Positions 41,661 through 50,283 of a stretch of 64,000 nt of DNA are shown here, piece after piece; positions within the stretch are counted from its first letter, which is position 1, and each line of letters begins with the position of its first letter. A program made the translations under genes and the position numbers. The stretch is from UMGS1279 sp045536815 (GTDB lineage Bacteria; Bacillota; Clostridia; Oscillospirales; Acutalibacteraceae), in assembly GCA_045536815.1 (NCBI GenBank), contig JAZSOH010000021.1:62001-126000 (forward strand), given 5' to 3'. Under the pieces are notes generated by a model. It had not been told where the DNA came from. It saw nothing but the letters and a program-made list of their open reading frames with translations, and made no database searches.

Positions 41661-42937
41661 TATTTTTTACCTCCCTTTGTAATGATGTCTAAAATCTCTT
41701 CGTCTCTATAGTATTTAGCGCTTGTATATGTGCGAAGCTTGTTTGAAGAGGTTATAACGGGCATTTTTTTGCAAAGCGGATTATTCATATACATTAAAGG
41801 ACAAATGTAAGAGGTTATAACTCCGGTTGCCTTAAGTCTTGCGGCATACTCGGTTTTCTCAAACTCTTCAAGAACCTTTGGCGCTGCAGTTAAAACTGTT
41901 GGAAGTGTGATTTTCGCAAGTTTATTTTCGTTCAGCTTTGCCTCAATATCAAGGGTCCATTTTTTAAGCTGCTCTAATGATAGGTGAGGGCAACCAACAA
42001 AGCAAAGCTTTGGTTTTGCATCGGGATTTTTCCAAACTACAGGGTAGTTTTTCTGAACTCTTTCAAGCTCGGCATCGTCGATGATATATTCCTTTGCACC
42101 CTTCAAAATAAGCTCTTCGCCCATTTCCTTTGCTTCGGGGGTAAGATTTTCTATATGATAAAGACCAACTGCGCCGTTAGAGGCTGTTGCGGCACCAAAA
42201 TCTTTAAGATATGCCTTTGCCGAATCGGTAAGCTCGGTGCCTATCCATTTATCAAGACCCTTAACAAAGGGAACATCCTCCATAACCTTCATACCGATAG
42301 CCGAACCGAGAAGCTGTGCCTCAGGTTTTTTGGTTGTTTCTACCTTTATAACCCAGCTTGCCTTTCTTCCCTCGTCGGTAAGAAGACCAAAATACGGAAC
42401 GTAGCCTACTATAGAGCCCATAATATCAATTATTCCTGAATTACGATTACATCTTGCGCCCAAAACCGAGTTTGCATAAACAACGGCGCTTGACTCTGCC
42501 CACGAAAGCACATCACCCATTTTGGGAGTATTGCCCACCTCGTCCATATAACAGGTACAGGTAAAGGCATTTTCGTCCATAAGGCCCAATTCTTTTAACT
42601 GTTTTTCATAGAAATCCTGCTTTGTGTACATAAAGTTTTTAAACACAAAGTTTTGTAGGAAGTTTGCAGGAACGTTTTTATCCAAAGGTCTTGGGTCAAC
42701 CGAAAATTTTTGCTCAGAGAAGACCCCTGAATCCAAAAGCTTTTGCATAAGGTCGTAAACAGGGGACATAACCTTAAGACCAAAAGAGGTTACAAGATGA
42801 TTATATTTTGAGGTTATTGGAACAAGCTTTTTAGCCTCAAAAGCATCGCCGTACATTACAAGGGTTTTCATAACCTTTGCAAGTGTTTCGCCCTGTTCTC
42901 CATCATAAATTGCCTGTTGTTTTTTTGTAAGTTTCAT
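41660..42937 (-). CDS. aconitase X catalytic domain (DUF521)
   Basis: 425-residue catalytic subunit of aconitase X. Cysteines that can bind the Fe-S or Fe centre are visible in FTCTCYMDEVGNTPK and NSVLGARCNRNSG, and in FVGCPHLSLEQLKKW, together with the C-terminal CPLMYMNNPLCKKMPVITSSNKLRTY. Forms a heterodimer with the overlapping DUF126 subunit. It lies downstream of an enoate-reductase-like flavoenzyme, 36 bp away, in one operon. Dehydratase activity on a hydroxyacid or hydroxyproline is likely; the substrate is unknown. Confidence 0.9.
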   Translation of the reverse strand: MKLTKKQQAIYDGEQGETLAKVMKTLVMYGDAFEAKKLVPITSKYNHLVTSFGLKVMSPVYDLMQKLLDSGVFSEQKFSVDPRPLDKNVPANFLQNFVFKNFMYTKQDFYEKQLKELGLMDENAFTCTCYMDEVGNTPKMGDVLSWAESSAVVYANSVLGARCNRNSGIIDIMGSIVGYVPYFGLLTDEGRKASWVIKVETTKKPEAQLLGSAIGMKVMEDVPFVKGLDKWIGTELTDSAKAYLKDFGAATASNGAVGLYHIENLTPEAKEMGEELILKGAKEYIIDDAELERVQKNYPVVWKNPDAKPKLCFVGCPHLSLEQLKKWTLDIEAKLNENKLAKITLPTVLTAAPKVLEEFEKTEYAARLKATGVITSYICPLMYMNNPLCKKMPVITSSNKLRTYTSAKYYRDEEILDIITKGGKK

Positions 42938-42973
42938 AATAAAACTCCTTATCTATTCACTTTTCACTGAAAA

Positions 42974-45043
42974 TTAAATTTTCATACAAGTATCCCAAGC
43001 GCCCCAAATAACCGTACGAAGATTTCCAACCTCGTTTGCATCACCGATAACGTGAACATTTTTTGCCTTTTTAAACAGCGGTGCAGGGTCATAGCCTACC
43101 GAAAGAATAACGCTGTCTGCCAAAACAGAAGAGGTGTTGCCTTCTTTATCCTTTACGGTAACAAAGCCGTCGCCAATTTCGGTAACGGAAGACTCAAGAT
43201 ATGTCGGAACATTGTTTGTCTTAAAGAAATCTCTTAAATAGCTTGTGTTTGCAAGGCAAATGCCCTTTGTTGTTATAAGGTCATCCTGCATTTCAACAAT
43301 AGCAGGTTTTTTGCCCGCAAGGTAAAGCTCATAAGCAATTTCACAACCGGTAAGACCGCCGCCGATAACGACTACGTTTTCGCCCACCTCTTTTTTGCCA
43401 AGCAAGAAGTCGGTAGCTTCGATAGCCTTTTCAGCGCCCTTAATGGGAACATTTTTAGCCACCGCACCTGTTGCAACAATAATCTCGTCTGCATCAAGCT
43501 CGTCTAAAGACTTAACCTCGGTACTGAGTTTCAGCTTTATAGGTTGTTTCATTGTTTCGCGAATATACCAAGCAATTAGCGCGCGGTCTTTTTCCTTAAA
43601 AGAGGGAGCCGCCGCGGCAATAAACACACCGCCAAGCCTGTCAGTTTTTTCATAAAGGGTAACCTCGTGGCCCCTTTTAGCGAGTAAAATTGCGGCTTCC
43701 ATACCGCCTATTCCACCGCCGACAACAGCAACCTTTTTAACCTTTTTGGCCGGCTTAATCTGATATTTTTTAGACTGCATTGTTTTTGGATTAAGGGCGC
43801 AACGGGAAAGTCCCATTGTGTCGGTAAGGTCTTGAGTATTAGCGTGGCCTTTAGAAGAAGAGAAGTTAAAGCAACCCGCGTGGCAACAAATACAAGGTTT
43901 AATATCCTCTACTCTGTCCTCAATAAGCTTTGTAACCCACTCGGGGTCAACCAAAAACTGTCTTGCAACGCCAACGGCATCAATTTTACCTTCCTCAACC
44001 GCTTTAGCGCCAACCGAAGCGTCCATTCTTCCTGCGCAAACAACAGGTATGTCAACAAACTTCTTTATATGGGCTACATCTTCAAGGTTACAGTTTTCGG
44101 GCATATACATAGGCGGATGTGCCCAATACCAAGAATCATATGTACCATTGTCGGCGTTTAGCATATCGTAACCCGCATCCTGCAGGTACTTAGCCGCTCT
44201 TTCAGATTCCTCCATATTTCTGCCAACCTCGGTGTAGTCCTCACCCGGCATAGCGCCATAGCAAAAGCCCTTCATTTTCGACTCAACCGAGTAACGAAGA
44301 GAAACAGGGAAGTCCTCACCACAGTTTTCTTTAATAGCCTTTACAACCTCGGCGGCAAAGCGGTAGCGGTTTTCAAAGCTTCCGCCATACTCGTCGGTAC
44401 GCTTGTTAAAAAATTCAATAGCAAACTGGTCTAAAAGGTAGCCTTCGTGAACGGCATGAACCTCTACACCGTCAACCCCCGCATCCTTACAAAGCTTTGC
44501 GGTTTTAGCAAAGGCCTCTATAATCTCGTGAATTTGCTCTACCGTCATTTCGGGGCAAATAATATCGTGCGCCCAACGCGAAGGCTGTTCGCTAGGGGAG
44601 GCAAGCTCGTGAGAGGTGTCAATAATAGGCTTAATTATAGCGCGAGTGATTTTGTTTTTGTGAAGCGGAGCAACAAGCTCGGTTATCGCCCAAGAACGAC
44701 CCATGCCAGCAGTAAGCTGAACAAAAAGTTTTGCTCCTGTTTTATGTATTTCGTCCATAAACTCTTTTAGCTCTTCAAACATTTTCGGGTTTTGCCAAAG
44801 CCATTTTCCCCAAAAAGTATCACGGAGAGGGGCAATACCTGGGATAATAAGTCCAACATTGTTGTTTGCCCTTTCAAGAAAAAGCTTTGCAGCTTCCTTG
44901 TCAAAATGGCAACCGCCAAGCTCAAACCAACCGAAAAGAGATGTACCACCCATAGGGCACATTACAATACGGTTTTTGATTTCAACATTTCCTATTTTCC
45001 AAGGGGTAAAAAGCGCTTCGTATTTTTTGTCAGTGCTATTCAT
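42974..45043 (-). CDS. NADH:flavin oxidoreductase/2-enoate reductase family protein
   Basis: 689 residues in three parts: an Old-Yellow-Enzyme TIM barrel (~8-370) with FMN-binding NRIVMCPMGG and HAVHEGYLLDQF, a [4Fe-4S] cluster motif (CICCHAGCFN..), and C-terminal FAD/NAD(P)H domains (VAVVGGGIGGMEAAILLAKRGHEVTLYEK). This is the plan of 2-enoate reductase, 2,4-dienoyl-CoA reductase and bile-acid BaiCD/BaiH enzymes, which reduce activated double bonds. The start is the ATG at 45043 after AAGGATGGG; the frame extends to 45187 without a ribosome site. First gene of an operon with aconitase X. Confidence 0.9.
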   Translation of the reverse strand: MNSTDKKYEALFTPWKIGNVEIKNRIVMCPMGGTSLFGWFELGGCHFDKEAAKLFLERANNNVGLIIPGIAPLRDTFWGKWLWQNPKMFEELKEFMDEIHKTGAKLFVQLTAGMGRSWAITELVAPLHKNKITRAIIKPIIDTSHELASPSEQPSRWAHDIICPEMTVEQIHEIIEAFAKTAKLCKDAGVDGVEVHAVHEGYLLDQFAIEFFNKRTDEYGGSFENRYRFAAEVVKAIKENCGEDFPVSLRYSVESKMKGFCYGAMPGEDYTEVGRNMEESERAAKYLQDAGYDMLNADNGTYDSWYWAHPPMYMPENCNLEDVAHIKKFVDIPVVCAGRMDASVGAKAVEEGKIDAVGVARQFLVDPEWVTKLIEDRVEDIKPCICCHAGCFNFSSSKGHANTQDLTDTMGLSRCALNPKTMQSKKYQIKPAKKVKKVAVVGGGIGGMEAAILLAKRGHEVTLYEKTDRLGGVFIAAAAPSFKEKDRALIAWYIRETMKQPIKLKLSTEVKSLDELDADEIIVATGAVAKNVPIKGAEKAIEATDFLLGKKEVGENVVVIGGGLTGCEIAYELYLAGKKPAIVEMQDDLITTKGICLANTSYLRDFFKTNNVPTYLESSVTEIGDGFVTVKDKEGNTSSVLADSVILSVGYDPAPLFKKAKNVHVIGDANEVGNLRTVIWGAWDTCMKI

Positions 45044-45239
45044 TAAAATCCCATCCTTTTGTGAAAATAAATTTACTATTACATTATAACATATTTTCAG
45101 TGAGAAAGTAAATAAGGAAAAATCAAAAACAGTGCGACAGGACTTTATATAAGAAAAGATAGCTGGCAGAGGCCTTATGAAAAGCAAAAAAGAACTTTGA
45201 CAAATCCTGATAGGAAAAGCAAAGCTCTTTTTTGTTTAA

Positions 45240-46043
45240 TTATCCTAACATAACGTCAAGAAGCATCATAACCGCAAAGCCGAGGACTATTCCCGTAGTC
45301 GCAAAATAAGGGTGCGCCTCTTGGTTTTTCTGACATTCGGGTATCAGCTCGTGTACCGCAACCAAAATCATTGCTCCTGCAGCAAACGCGAGTGCGTATG
45401 GAAGAATAGCTTCCACGTAAACGACTAATAATGCGCCTATTATGCCTGCAATAGGCTCAACCATGCCAGAAGCCTGACCGTAAAAAAAGCTCCTCTTTCT
45501 TGAGAATCCCTCTCTTCTAAGAGGAATGGAAACCGCTGCCCCCTCGGGAAAATTTTGCAATCCGATTCCGATGGCGATGGTAATAGCACCCATAAGTTTT
45601 TCAAAATCATAAGCACCATTTTGTAGAACGCCAAAGGCGACGCCAACCGCCAACCCTTCTGGTATATTATGAAGCGTAATAGACAAAATTAGCATTATTA
45701 TTCTGCCCAAACGCGTATTTTTGCTTTCTTGCGTATTTGTTAATTTTTGCCTTGTGAGCGATATGATTTTATCGCTTGCCCATATGAATAATGCACCGAA
45801 CAGAAAGCCTCCTGTTGCTACGAAGTAGGCAGGCAGACTTGACGTTGCCTCCGCGCGCTCTATGGCGGGCTGCAGAAGCGACCAAAAGCTCGCCGCAATC
45901 ATAACACCGGAGGCGAATCCAAGCATAAGGTTAAGTATCTTTAGATTCGGGGCCTTAAAAAATACTACTGTTGCAGCACCGAGAGCGGTTACAAACCACG
46001 TGCCAAGTGTTGCAATCAGCGCCATAAATACAACCGAGTTCAT
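45240..46043 (-). CDS. ZIP family metal transporter (ZupT-like)
   Basis: 267-residue membrane protein with eight helices. The metal-site helices are clear: LHNIPEGLAVGVAFG (helix 4) and LQNFPEGAAVSIPL (helix 5), the H-N-x-P-E-G pattern of ZIP importers of Zn(II), Fe(II) or Mn(II). A histidine/aspartate loop between helices 3 and 4 is short. Ends with a C-terminal MLLDVMLG helix. AGGAGG precedes the ATG. It lies on the same strand, 196 bp before the enoate reductase start, with no clear link. Confidence 0.92.
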   Translation of the reverse strand: MNSVVFMALIATLGTWFVTALGAATVVFFKAPNLKILNLMLGFASGVMIAASFWSLLQPAIERAEATSSLPAYFVATGGFLFGALFIWASDKIISLTRQKLTNTQESKNTRLGRIIMLILSITLHNIPEGLAVGVAFGVLQNGAYDFEKLMGAITIAIGIGLQNFPEGAAVSIPLRREGFSRKRSFFYGQASGMVEPIAGIIGALLVVYVEAILPYALAFAAGAMILVAVHELIPECQKNQEAHPYFATTGIVLGFAVMMLLDVMLG

Positions 46044-46135
46044 TTTGCACCTCCTTTATTATTATATTTTTTGCTGATATAATTTGTGTATGATTTCTTA
46101 TAAAAATGAGGTGAAAACCCGAAGGTGTAAATTGT

Positions 46136-46249
46136 ATTCACTTATGAGTAAGCGCCCTAGGACGCGAATTGGAAACTATAAAAAAAGAACCTCAACTACG
46201 CGAATTGCGTGTCAAGGCTCTTGACAGGTATGAGAGTTTATAAGTGATT
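46136..46249. repeat. small palindromic element in the intergenic gap
   Basis: The 344-bp gap between the ZIP and ABC-2 genes contains a 114-bp unit bounded by ATTCACTTAT (46136-46145) and ATAAGTGATT (46240-46249), inverted with one mismatch. Inside are two direct copies of ACGCGAATTG (46162 and 46198) and a perfect hairpin GTCAAGGCTCTTGAC (46211-46225). It could be a structured RNA or a transposon-end relic; no coding frame is credible. Confidence 0.4.
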
Positions 46250-46387
46250 CCCTCAAAATATAAGTAAAACTGAATTCAAACTAATATTTCACATTTCCTG
46301 CCTTACGTAAACAGAGTAGAAAATACAAAACACTACTGTAAAAGTTGCCCCGCATAATAGAGTTTATCAAAACTTTTTAATTGCTTC

Positions 46388-47119
46388 TTATTGTTTTTTC
46401 ATTTGTTTTAGGAAACAAAACACACTGGTCGCAGTAATAAATACGCTGTAAAGAAAAATGGGCAAAATATGACGAAATGCAAGTTCATAATTTTTGCTGA
46501 ACAAAGCTTTTTCCATTTCCACTGCGTGAACAAACGGCAAAGCTCCTGCTATTTTTTCAAAAAAGCCTCCCACAAGTTTTAAATCAAACCATACTCCTGA
46601 AAGCCATGCAGAGAGATTGGTAAGCAATGCGCCGCAAATACCTCCGACTTGTTTTACGCCTAAAATACTACCGCATAAAAGACCTAATGCGATGTTAAAT
46701 ATCGCCATAGGTATTATACCGATTATAGCATAGATAATATTTGCGCTGACAGTCAACCCCAAAGGTATTGCAAAAAGATAACAGATAACCGTCTGCCCGA
46801 TAGCAATAGGCAAAAATGGCAGCATATAGCCAAGTATAAAGTCAAAGCTTGTAAGCGGAGTTGTGTATAATCTCTGTAACAAAGCGCTTTCACGATCTTT
46901 TGCAATCAGCGTTGCGGAAAAAAGTGTCATAAAGGACAAACCGAACACGGTAATTCCAGGAGTAAGTGTATCGATTTCAAACAGGTTCACCGGTACATTT
47001 GCCTGTATAGTGCTCAGAAGAAGCAGTAAAACCAAAGGAAACCCTAAACCAAAACCAAGATTGATGGGGTCACGTAAAATCTCCTTCATATTTCTTTTGG
47101 CAAAAGTCATCATTTTCAT
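46388..47119 (-). CDS. ABC-2 type exporter permease
   Basis: 243-residue membrane protein with six helices of the ABC-2 permease family (NodJ/DrrB-like). Features: the N-terminal amphipathic segment FAKRNMKEILRDPINLGFGLGFP, FSATLIAKDRESALLQRLYTTPLTSFDFILGY at the first cytoplasmic loop, and LLCGSILGVKQVGGICGALLTNLSAWLSGVWFDL. Substrate unknown; the family exports drugs, polysaccharides or peptides. Overlaps the ATPase gene by 4 bp (ATGA), so the pair forms one transporter. Confidence 0.9.
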   Translation of the reverse strand: MKMMTFAKRNMKEILRDPINLGFGLGFPLVLLLLLSTIQANVPVNLFEIDTLTPGITVFGLSFMTLFSATLIAKDRESALLQRLYTTPLTSFDFILGYMLPFLPIAIGQTVICYLFAIPLGLTVSANIIYAIIGIIPMAIFNIALGLLCGSILGVKQVGGICGALLTNLSAWLSGVWFDLKLVGGFFEKIAGALPFVHAVEMEKALFSKNYELAFRHILPIFLYSVFITATSVFCFLKQMKKQ

Positions 47120-47844
47120 ATCACATCCTCCTTCACAATAGAAAGGAAGGCTGATTCAAAATCAGTTGCTCCTGTTTTTTCTTTTAATTCTTCTATAGTT
47201 CCCACCGCAAGAAGATTACCATCTTTCATAATACCAATTCGATCAGAAAGCGCTTCGGCTTCTTCCATATAATGTGTTGTCAGGATAATGGTCGATTTAC
47301 CTTTCAAAGAGTTAATCATATCCCAAAGCTCATGTCTTGCAATAACATCCAAGCCAAGAGTGGGTTCATCCAAAAACAAAATTTTAGGTTCACTGATTAG
47401 AGCCATAGCAATACTGACACGACGCTTATAACCGCCTGATAACTTGCCGGCTTTTCTGTTCAAAACAGACTCTAAAGTAAATTGTTCTGAAAGCTCTTTG
47501 ATTCTTGCTTTTGTTTTTCCTTTGGAAAAGTTGTGAATACCGCATATCAGTTCAAGGTTTTCTTTAACGGAAAGGTTTGGCGCTACTGCGGTTTCTTGCG
47601 GAGATACCCCAATCAACTGCTTCACCTTTTCAGGCTCCTTAATTACACTGTATCCGCCAATTAAAGCATCGCCATTCGTAGGTTTTGTTATGCAGGTCAG
47701 CATCTTTATTGTTGTAGTTTTTCCCGCACCGTTAACCCCTAACAAAGAAAACAGCTCGCCCTGATAAATTTCTAAATTGAGTTTGTCCACAGCAGTCAGA
47801 TTTTTGTACCGTTTGACAAGCTCTATTGTCTTTATATCTTGCAT
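47116..47844 (-). CDS. ABC-2 type exporter ATPase
   Basis: 242-residue ATPase subunit: Walker A GVNGAGKTT, signature LSGGYKRR, Walker B ILFLDEPTLGLD and the H-loop TTHYMEEAEAL. Pairs with the overlapping permease downstream. The start is the ATG at 47844 after AAAGGGGGA. Upstream there is a long gene-poor stretch that leads into the tRNA-Pro accessory region. No regulator or resistance gene beside it indicates the cargo. Confidence 0.94.
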   Translation of the reverse strand: MQDIKTIELVKRYKNLTAVDKLNLEIYQGELFSLLGVNGAGKTTTIKMLTCITKPTNGDALIGGYSVIKEPEKVKQLIGVSPQETAVAPNLSVKENLELICGIHNFSKGKTKARIKELSEQFTLESVLNRKAGKLSGGYKRRVSIAMALISEPKILFLDEPTLGLDVIARHELWDMINSLKGKSTIILTTHYMEEAEALSDRIGIMKDGNLLAVGTIEELKEKTGATDFESAFLSIVKEDVI

Positions 47845-48074
47845 TTGTGTTATCCCCCTTTTTATTTGCAGTACCATAATAGCAAATTAAAAAGAAGAAG
47901 TGTTGATTTTTATCTGTTCGGTCGTTTTTATAATGTAATCGGTTGTAATTAGGGCTAGAAACTGAATGTCTTTATAAATGTGTTTTAGCATATAATTTAA
48001 ACCCACTTGACATCTTTGCGGCTAAACTGAAAGTATCATAGTGGGTTACATACTTTGAATAAAGATATAAAAAA

Positions 48075-48111
48075 TTGAGTATTCACAGGTAAATCCCTTA
48101 TGAATACTCAA
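48075..48111 (-). terminator. terminator hairpin next to relic tRNA 3' end (outer unit)
   Basis: TTGAGTATTCA/TGAATACTCAA stem followed on the minus strand by TTTTTT. It lies right after a CGACCA end, as a terminator would behind a tRNA gene. Confidence 0.6.
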
Positions 48112-48113
48112 TA

Positions 48114-48203
48114 TGGTCGATGTGACGTTGTAGTAATCAAGCGCAAACCAGCATAAATAAAGGATTTTGCACAGTCAAAAACAGTACATATCCCTTGATT
48201 ACT
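48114..48203 (-). repeat. 90-nt paired repeat, copy 1, ending in tRNA-like CGACCA
   Basis: About 80% identical (72 of 90) to copy 2 at 48445-48534. On the minus strand it starts AGTAATCAAG and ends CTTGATTACT (inverted repeat), contains a stem GTGCAAA../..TTTGCGC, and finishes with CATCGACCA. This 3' end looks like the terminal bases of a tRNA, with the copy-1 terminator after it. It has a stop-free frame, SNQGICTVFDCAKSFIYAG.., shared with copy 2. Confidence 0.6.
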
Positions 48204-48302
48204 GTGTTTGTTTTACCAATAGCAAATAAAAAACACTTAACTAACTCCAAAGTCAATTATGTGTATCAAATCAAAATACTAATCGGTCTAATTTTTAAAT
48301 TA

Positions 48303-48450
48303 TTCATTATTCATTAGCCGCGCGATTTCATCATTCATTATTCATTACGGAAAGCCGTTTTAATGAATGATGAATACCTAATAATGAAAAATGAAGAATA
48401 CAAAATCAAAAATCCGCCGATTTTCATCAGCGGATTTCCGATTTTGGTCG
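48303..48450. repeat. 148-bp direct repeat, left copy
   Basis: Nearly identical to 50125-50272 (about 143 of 148 positions, same length). It contains the hairpin-forming ATTCATTATTCATTACGG and its inverse, the terminator stem AAATCCGC/GCGGATTT, and ends TTTTGGTCG. The GIY-YIG gene lies between the two copies. Confidence 0.85.
48410..48437 (-). terminator. terminator hairpin inside left direct repeat
   Basis: AAATCCGC/GCGGATTT stem followed on the minus strand by TTGATTTTG; directly downstream of the copy-2 CGACCA end. Confidence 0.55.
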
Positions 48451-48534
48451 GAGTAGCGTTATAGTAATCAAGCGTAAACCCGCATAAATACTGGGTTTTA
48501 CGCAGTCATAAACGGTACAAAGCTCTTGATTGCT
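48445..48534 (-). repeat. 90-nt paired repeat, copy 2, ending in tRNA-like CGACCA
   Basis: Same layout as copy 1: AGCAATCAAG .. CTTGATTACT and the stem GCGTAAAACCC/GGGTTTACGC, ending CTCCGACCA. Positions 35 and 60 changed together (C-G in copy 1, T-A here), which would keep a base pair. A frame of 41 codons (48552 to 48427 on the minus strand, MFQLNHSNQELC..) runs through it; most third-base changes against copy 1 are synonymous. Either a structured element or the decayed end of a mobile-element gene. Confidence 0.6.
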
Positions 48535-48571
48535 ATGATTAAGCTGAAACATAAATTATTGTAAACGGCAA

Positions 48572-49864
48572 CTAGTTAGAGCCTTTCATTTTCAACGATG
48601 TTCTATACTGCTCTGCTTCTGGCACTTCAATGAACTCCACTGACTTGTCAAAATTTTTCATAACCACTGCTTTTATTTCATCAAGTGTTACATTGAAAAA
48701 CTCTCTGCGCTGATTAACCATGTTGAGCTTTTTGTTTTCAAATGCTTTGTGTAGAGCATTTTCCAAAGCAGGAGCATTATCCGAGAAAATCATAGCGTGA
48801 ATATCAAAGTTGAACGGAACAGAAGCGTCGCTCAATTCGTCTATTCGTTCCTGCGGATCTAGTCTTCTTGTCATGCCGATTTTATATATATTCTCTCCAA
48901 ATGCACCAATGTTAGAAATAATATATACGTATCCTGCTTTTGCATTAGCCTCTCTATAATCAATATCCTTTATGTTCTTGTCAATTTCTTCGAGTTGTGC
49001 TTCGATCTCTGCCTTTTTCTTCTCCAAGTCTGCTTTTTGCTCGTCAGTAGCAGTAAGTAATTGCTTATTTATAGAATCTAAAGCATTTTGATAGTGTTTT
49101 TGTTCTTTTTGGATCTTTTTGCGAGCTTCCTCAATTTCTTTTTGAAGTTTTGCTTCTTCACGAAGTTGGGCACGAAGCTCTTTCTGTTCTTCCTTTTCCT
49201 CCTGCTTCTTTTGTTTGTATTCAAAAGCAAGATATAGTTCCTCAATTTTGGCTTTTAAGTATTGATGAGTGATTGCTACGCTCATAATTCGTCCGAGTTT
49301 TGAAATGGCTTCAAAAGAAGTATGTAGTCTTCTTTCAGAAAGCTCAATATTGGCGTATGTAACACGGCTAATAACTTCGTCACACTCGCTATTGAAGGCA
49401 CGAAGCAACAGTTTTTGCATATCTTTCACCATTTTTTTGCCTTCGGATTTGCTTCCGTTTACCGTCCAATTCATATTTCCGGTGACGGCTTGAGCGTTTT
49501 TGATTAACGCTTTTTGGGTTTCTCGAATTCTGTTCAATCTCTCCTTGTATGCCTCGGAGTTGATCATTTCATATTTGGGCTTATATAAAGCGAAATCTTG
49601 ATATAAGAGCTGTTCTTCTACGTCAACAAGCATCTTCTGCTTGGTGTCAATTTTTGACTTAATTTCGTCAAGCTCAGCATTAGCCTTGTTAATGTTTTCA
49701 TTTATCGTATTCTCTTTACTATGTAATTCTCTAATATGGTTTTCCAAATTACAAGCATCCATCATTTCGGGAGTGAGAAGCTTTTTTGCATCTTCTAACT
49801 CTGTCAATAATCTTTCATTTTCTTTTTTGATTTTTGAAGCGTGAAATATGTCCATTATTCCCAT
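48572..49864 (-). CDS. DUF4041 coiled-coil protein with C-terminal GIY-YIG (T5orf172) nuclease domain
   Basis: 430 residues: an N-terminal coiled coil (~10-80), a DUF4041-like core (~85-225, with LYKPKYEMINSEAYKERL), a second long Lys/Glu-rich coiled coil (~225-300), and a T5orf172 GIY-YIG domain (~305-400). In that domain GYVYIISN and YKIGMTRRLDPQERIDEL hold the expected tyrosines and arginine, followed by LENALHKAF and RREFFNV. Such proteins occur in phages, plasmids and defence islands; the function is unproven. AAAGGAG precedes the ATG. It lies alone between two 148-bp direct repeats beside tRNA-Pro, so it is likely mobile cargo. Confidence 0.85.
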   Translation of the reverse strand: MGIMDIFHASKIKKENERLLTELEDAKKLLTPEMMDACNLENHIRELHSKENTINENINKANAELDEIKSKIDTKQKMLVDVEEQLLYQDFALYKPKYEMINSEAYKERLNRIRETQKALIKNAQAVTGNMNWTVNGSKSEGKKMVKDMQKLLLRAFNSECDEVISRVTYANIELSERRLHTSFEAISKLGRIMSVAITHQYLKAKIEELYLAFEYKQKKQEEKEEQKELRAQLREEAKLQKEIEEARKKIQKEQKHYQNALDSINKQLLTATDEQKADLEKKKAEIEAQLEEIDKNIKDIDYREANAKAGYVYIISNIGAFGENIYKIGMTRRLDPQERIDELSDASVPFNFDIHAMIFSDNAPALENALHKAFENKKLNMVNQRREFFNVTLDEIKAVVMKNFDKSVEFIEVPEAEQYRTSLKMKGSN

Positions 49865-50124
49865 TTTAATTGACTCCTTTGTTTTTGTAGGAAAAGAGAT
49901 TGAAATTATTTGTATATAATACTTAAACCATATGTATTTTTAATTATTATAACATAAAATTTTTCGACAGTAAATATGATTTTTTTATGATTAAAACAAA
50001 TAAGAAAGGAGTGATGTTATTTGTTTGTTTAATAATTTTGAATCAGTAAAAATTCGACTGGAGAATGTGAAAAAGCATAAAAGTGTTTATAAAAAAGAAC
50101 ATGCCGAAATCGGCATTTTCTTTT

Positions 50125-50272
50125 TTCATTATTCATCAGCGAAGCGATTTCATCATTCATTATTCATTACGGAAAGCCGTTTTAATGAATGATGAACACC
50201 TAATAATGAAAAATGAAGAATACAAAATCAAAAATCCGCCGATTTTCATCAGCGGATTTCCGATTTTGGTCG
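50125..50272. repeat. 148-bp direct repeat, right copy
   Basis: Right partner of 48303-48450, with the same AAATCCGC/GCGGATTT hairpin. It ends TTTTGGTCG and runs on into a 19-bp copy of the tRNA-Pro 3' end. Together with the left copy it brackets 1.67 kb holding the GIY-YIG gene. Confidence 0.85.
50232..50259 (-). terminator. terminator hairpin inside right direct repeat
   Basis: Same AAATCCGC/GCGGATTT stem as at 48410. It directly follows, on the minus strand, a duplicated tRNA-Pro 3' end, and may be the tRNA's original terminator. Confidence 0.55.
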
Positions 50273-50283
50273 AGGTGACAGGG
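50265..50283. repeat. att-like 19-bp duplication of the tRNA-Pro 3' end
   Basis: TTTTGGTCGAGGTGACAGG is repeated exactly at 50472-50490, the 3' end of the intact tRNA-Pro. Such a duplication is the usual footprint of a tRNA-targeting integrase. Between the copies lie only ~190 bp with hairpins (ACCGCTC/GAGCGGT, CGCAAAACC/GGTTTTGCG) and no gene. Confidence 0.7.

Noticed and set aside
48427..48552. 41-codon frame through the second 90-nt repeat as a real gene
   Set aside because: No ribosome site, and it runs through the tRNA-like end and terminator. Kept only as an observation on the repeat.
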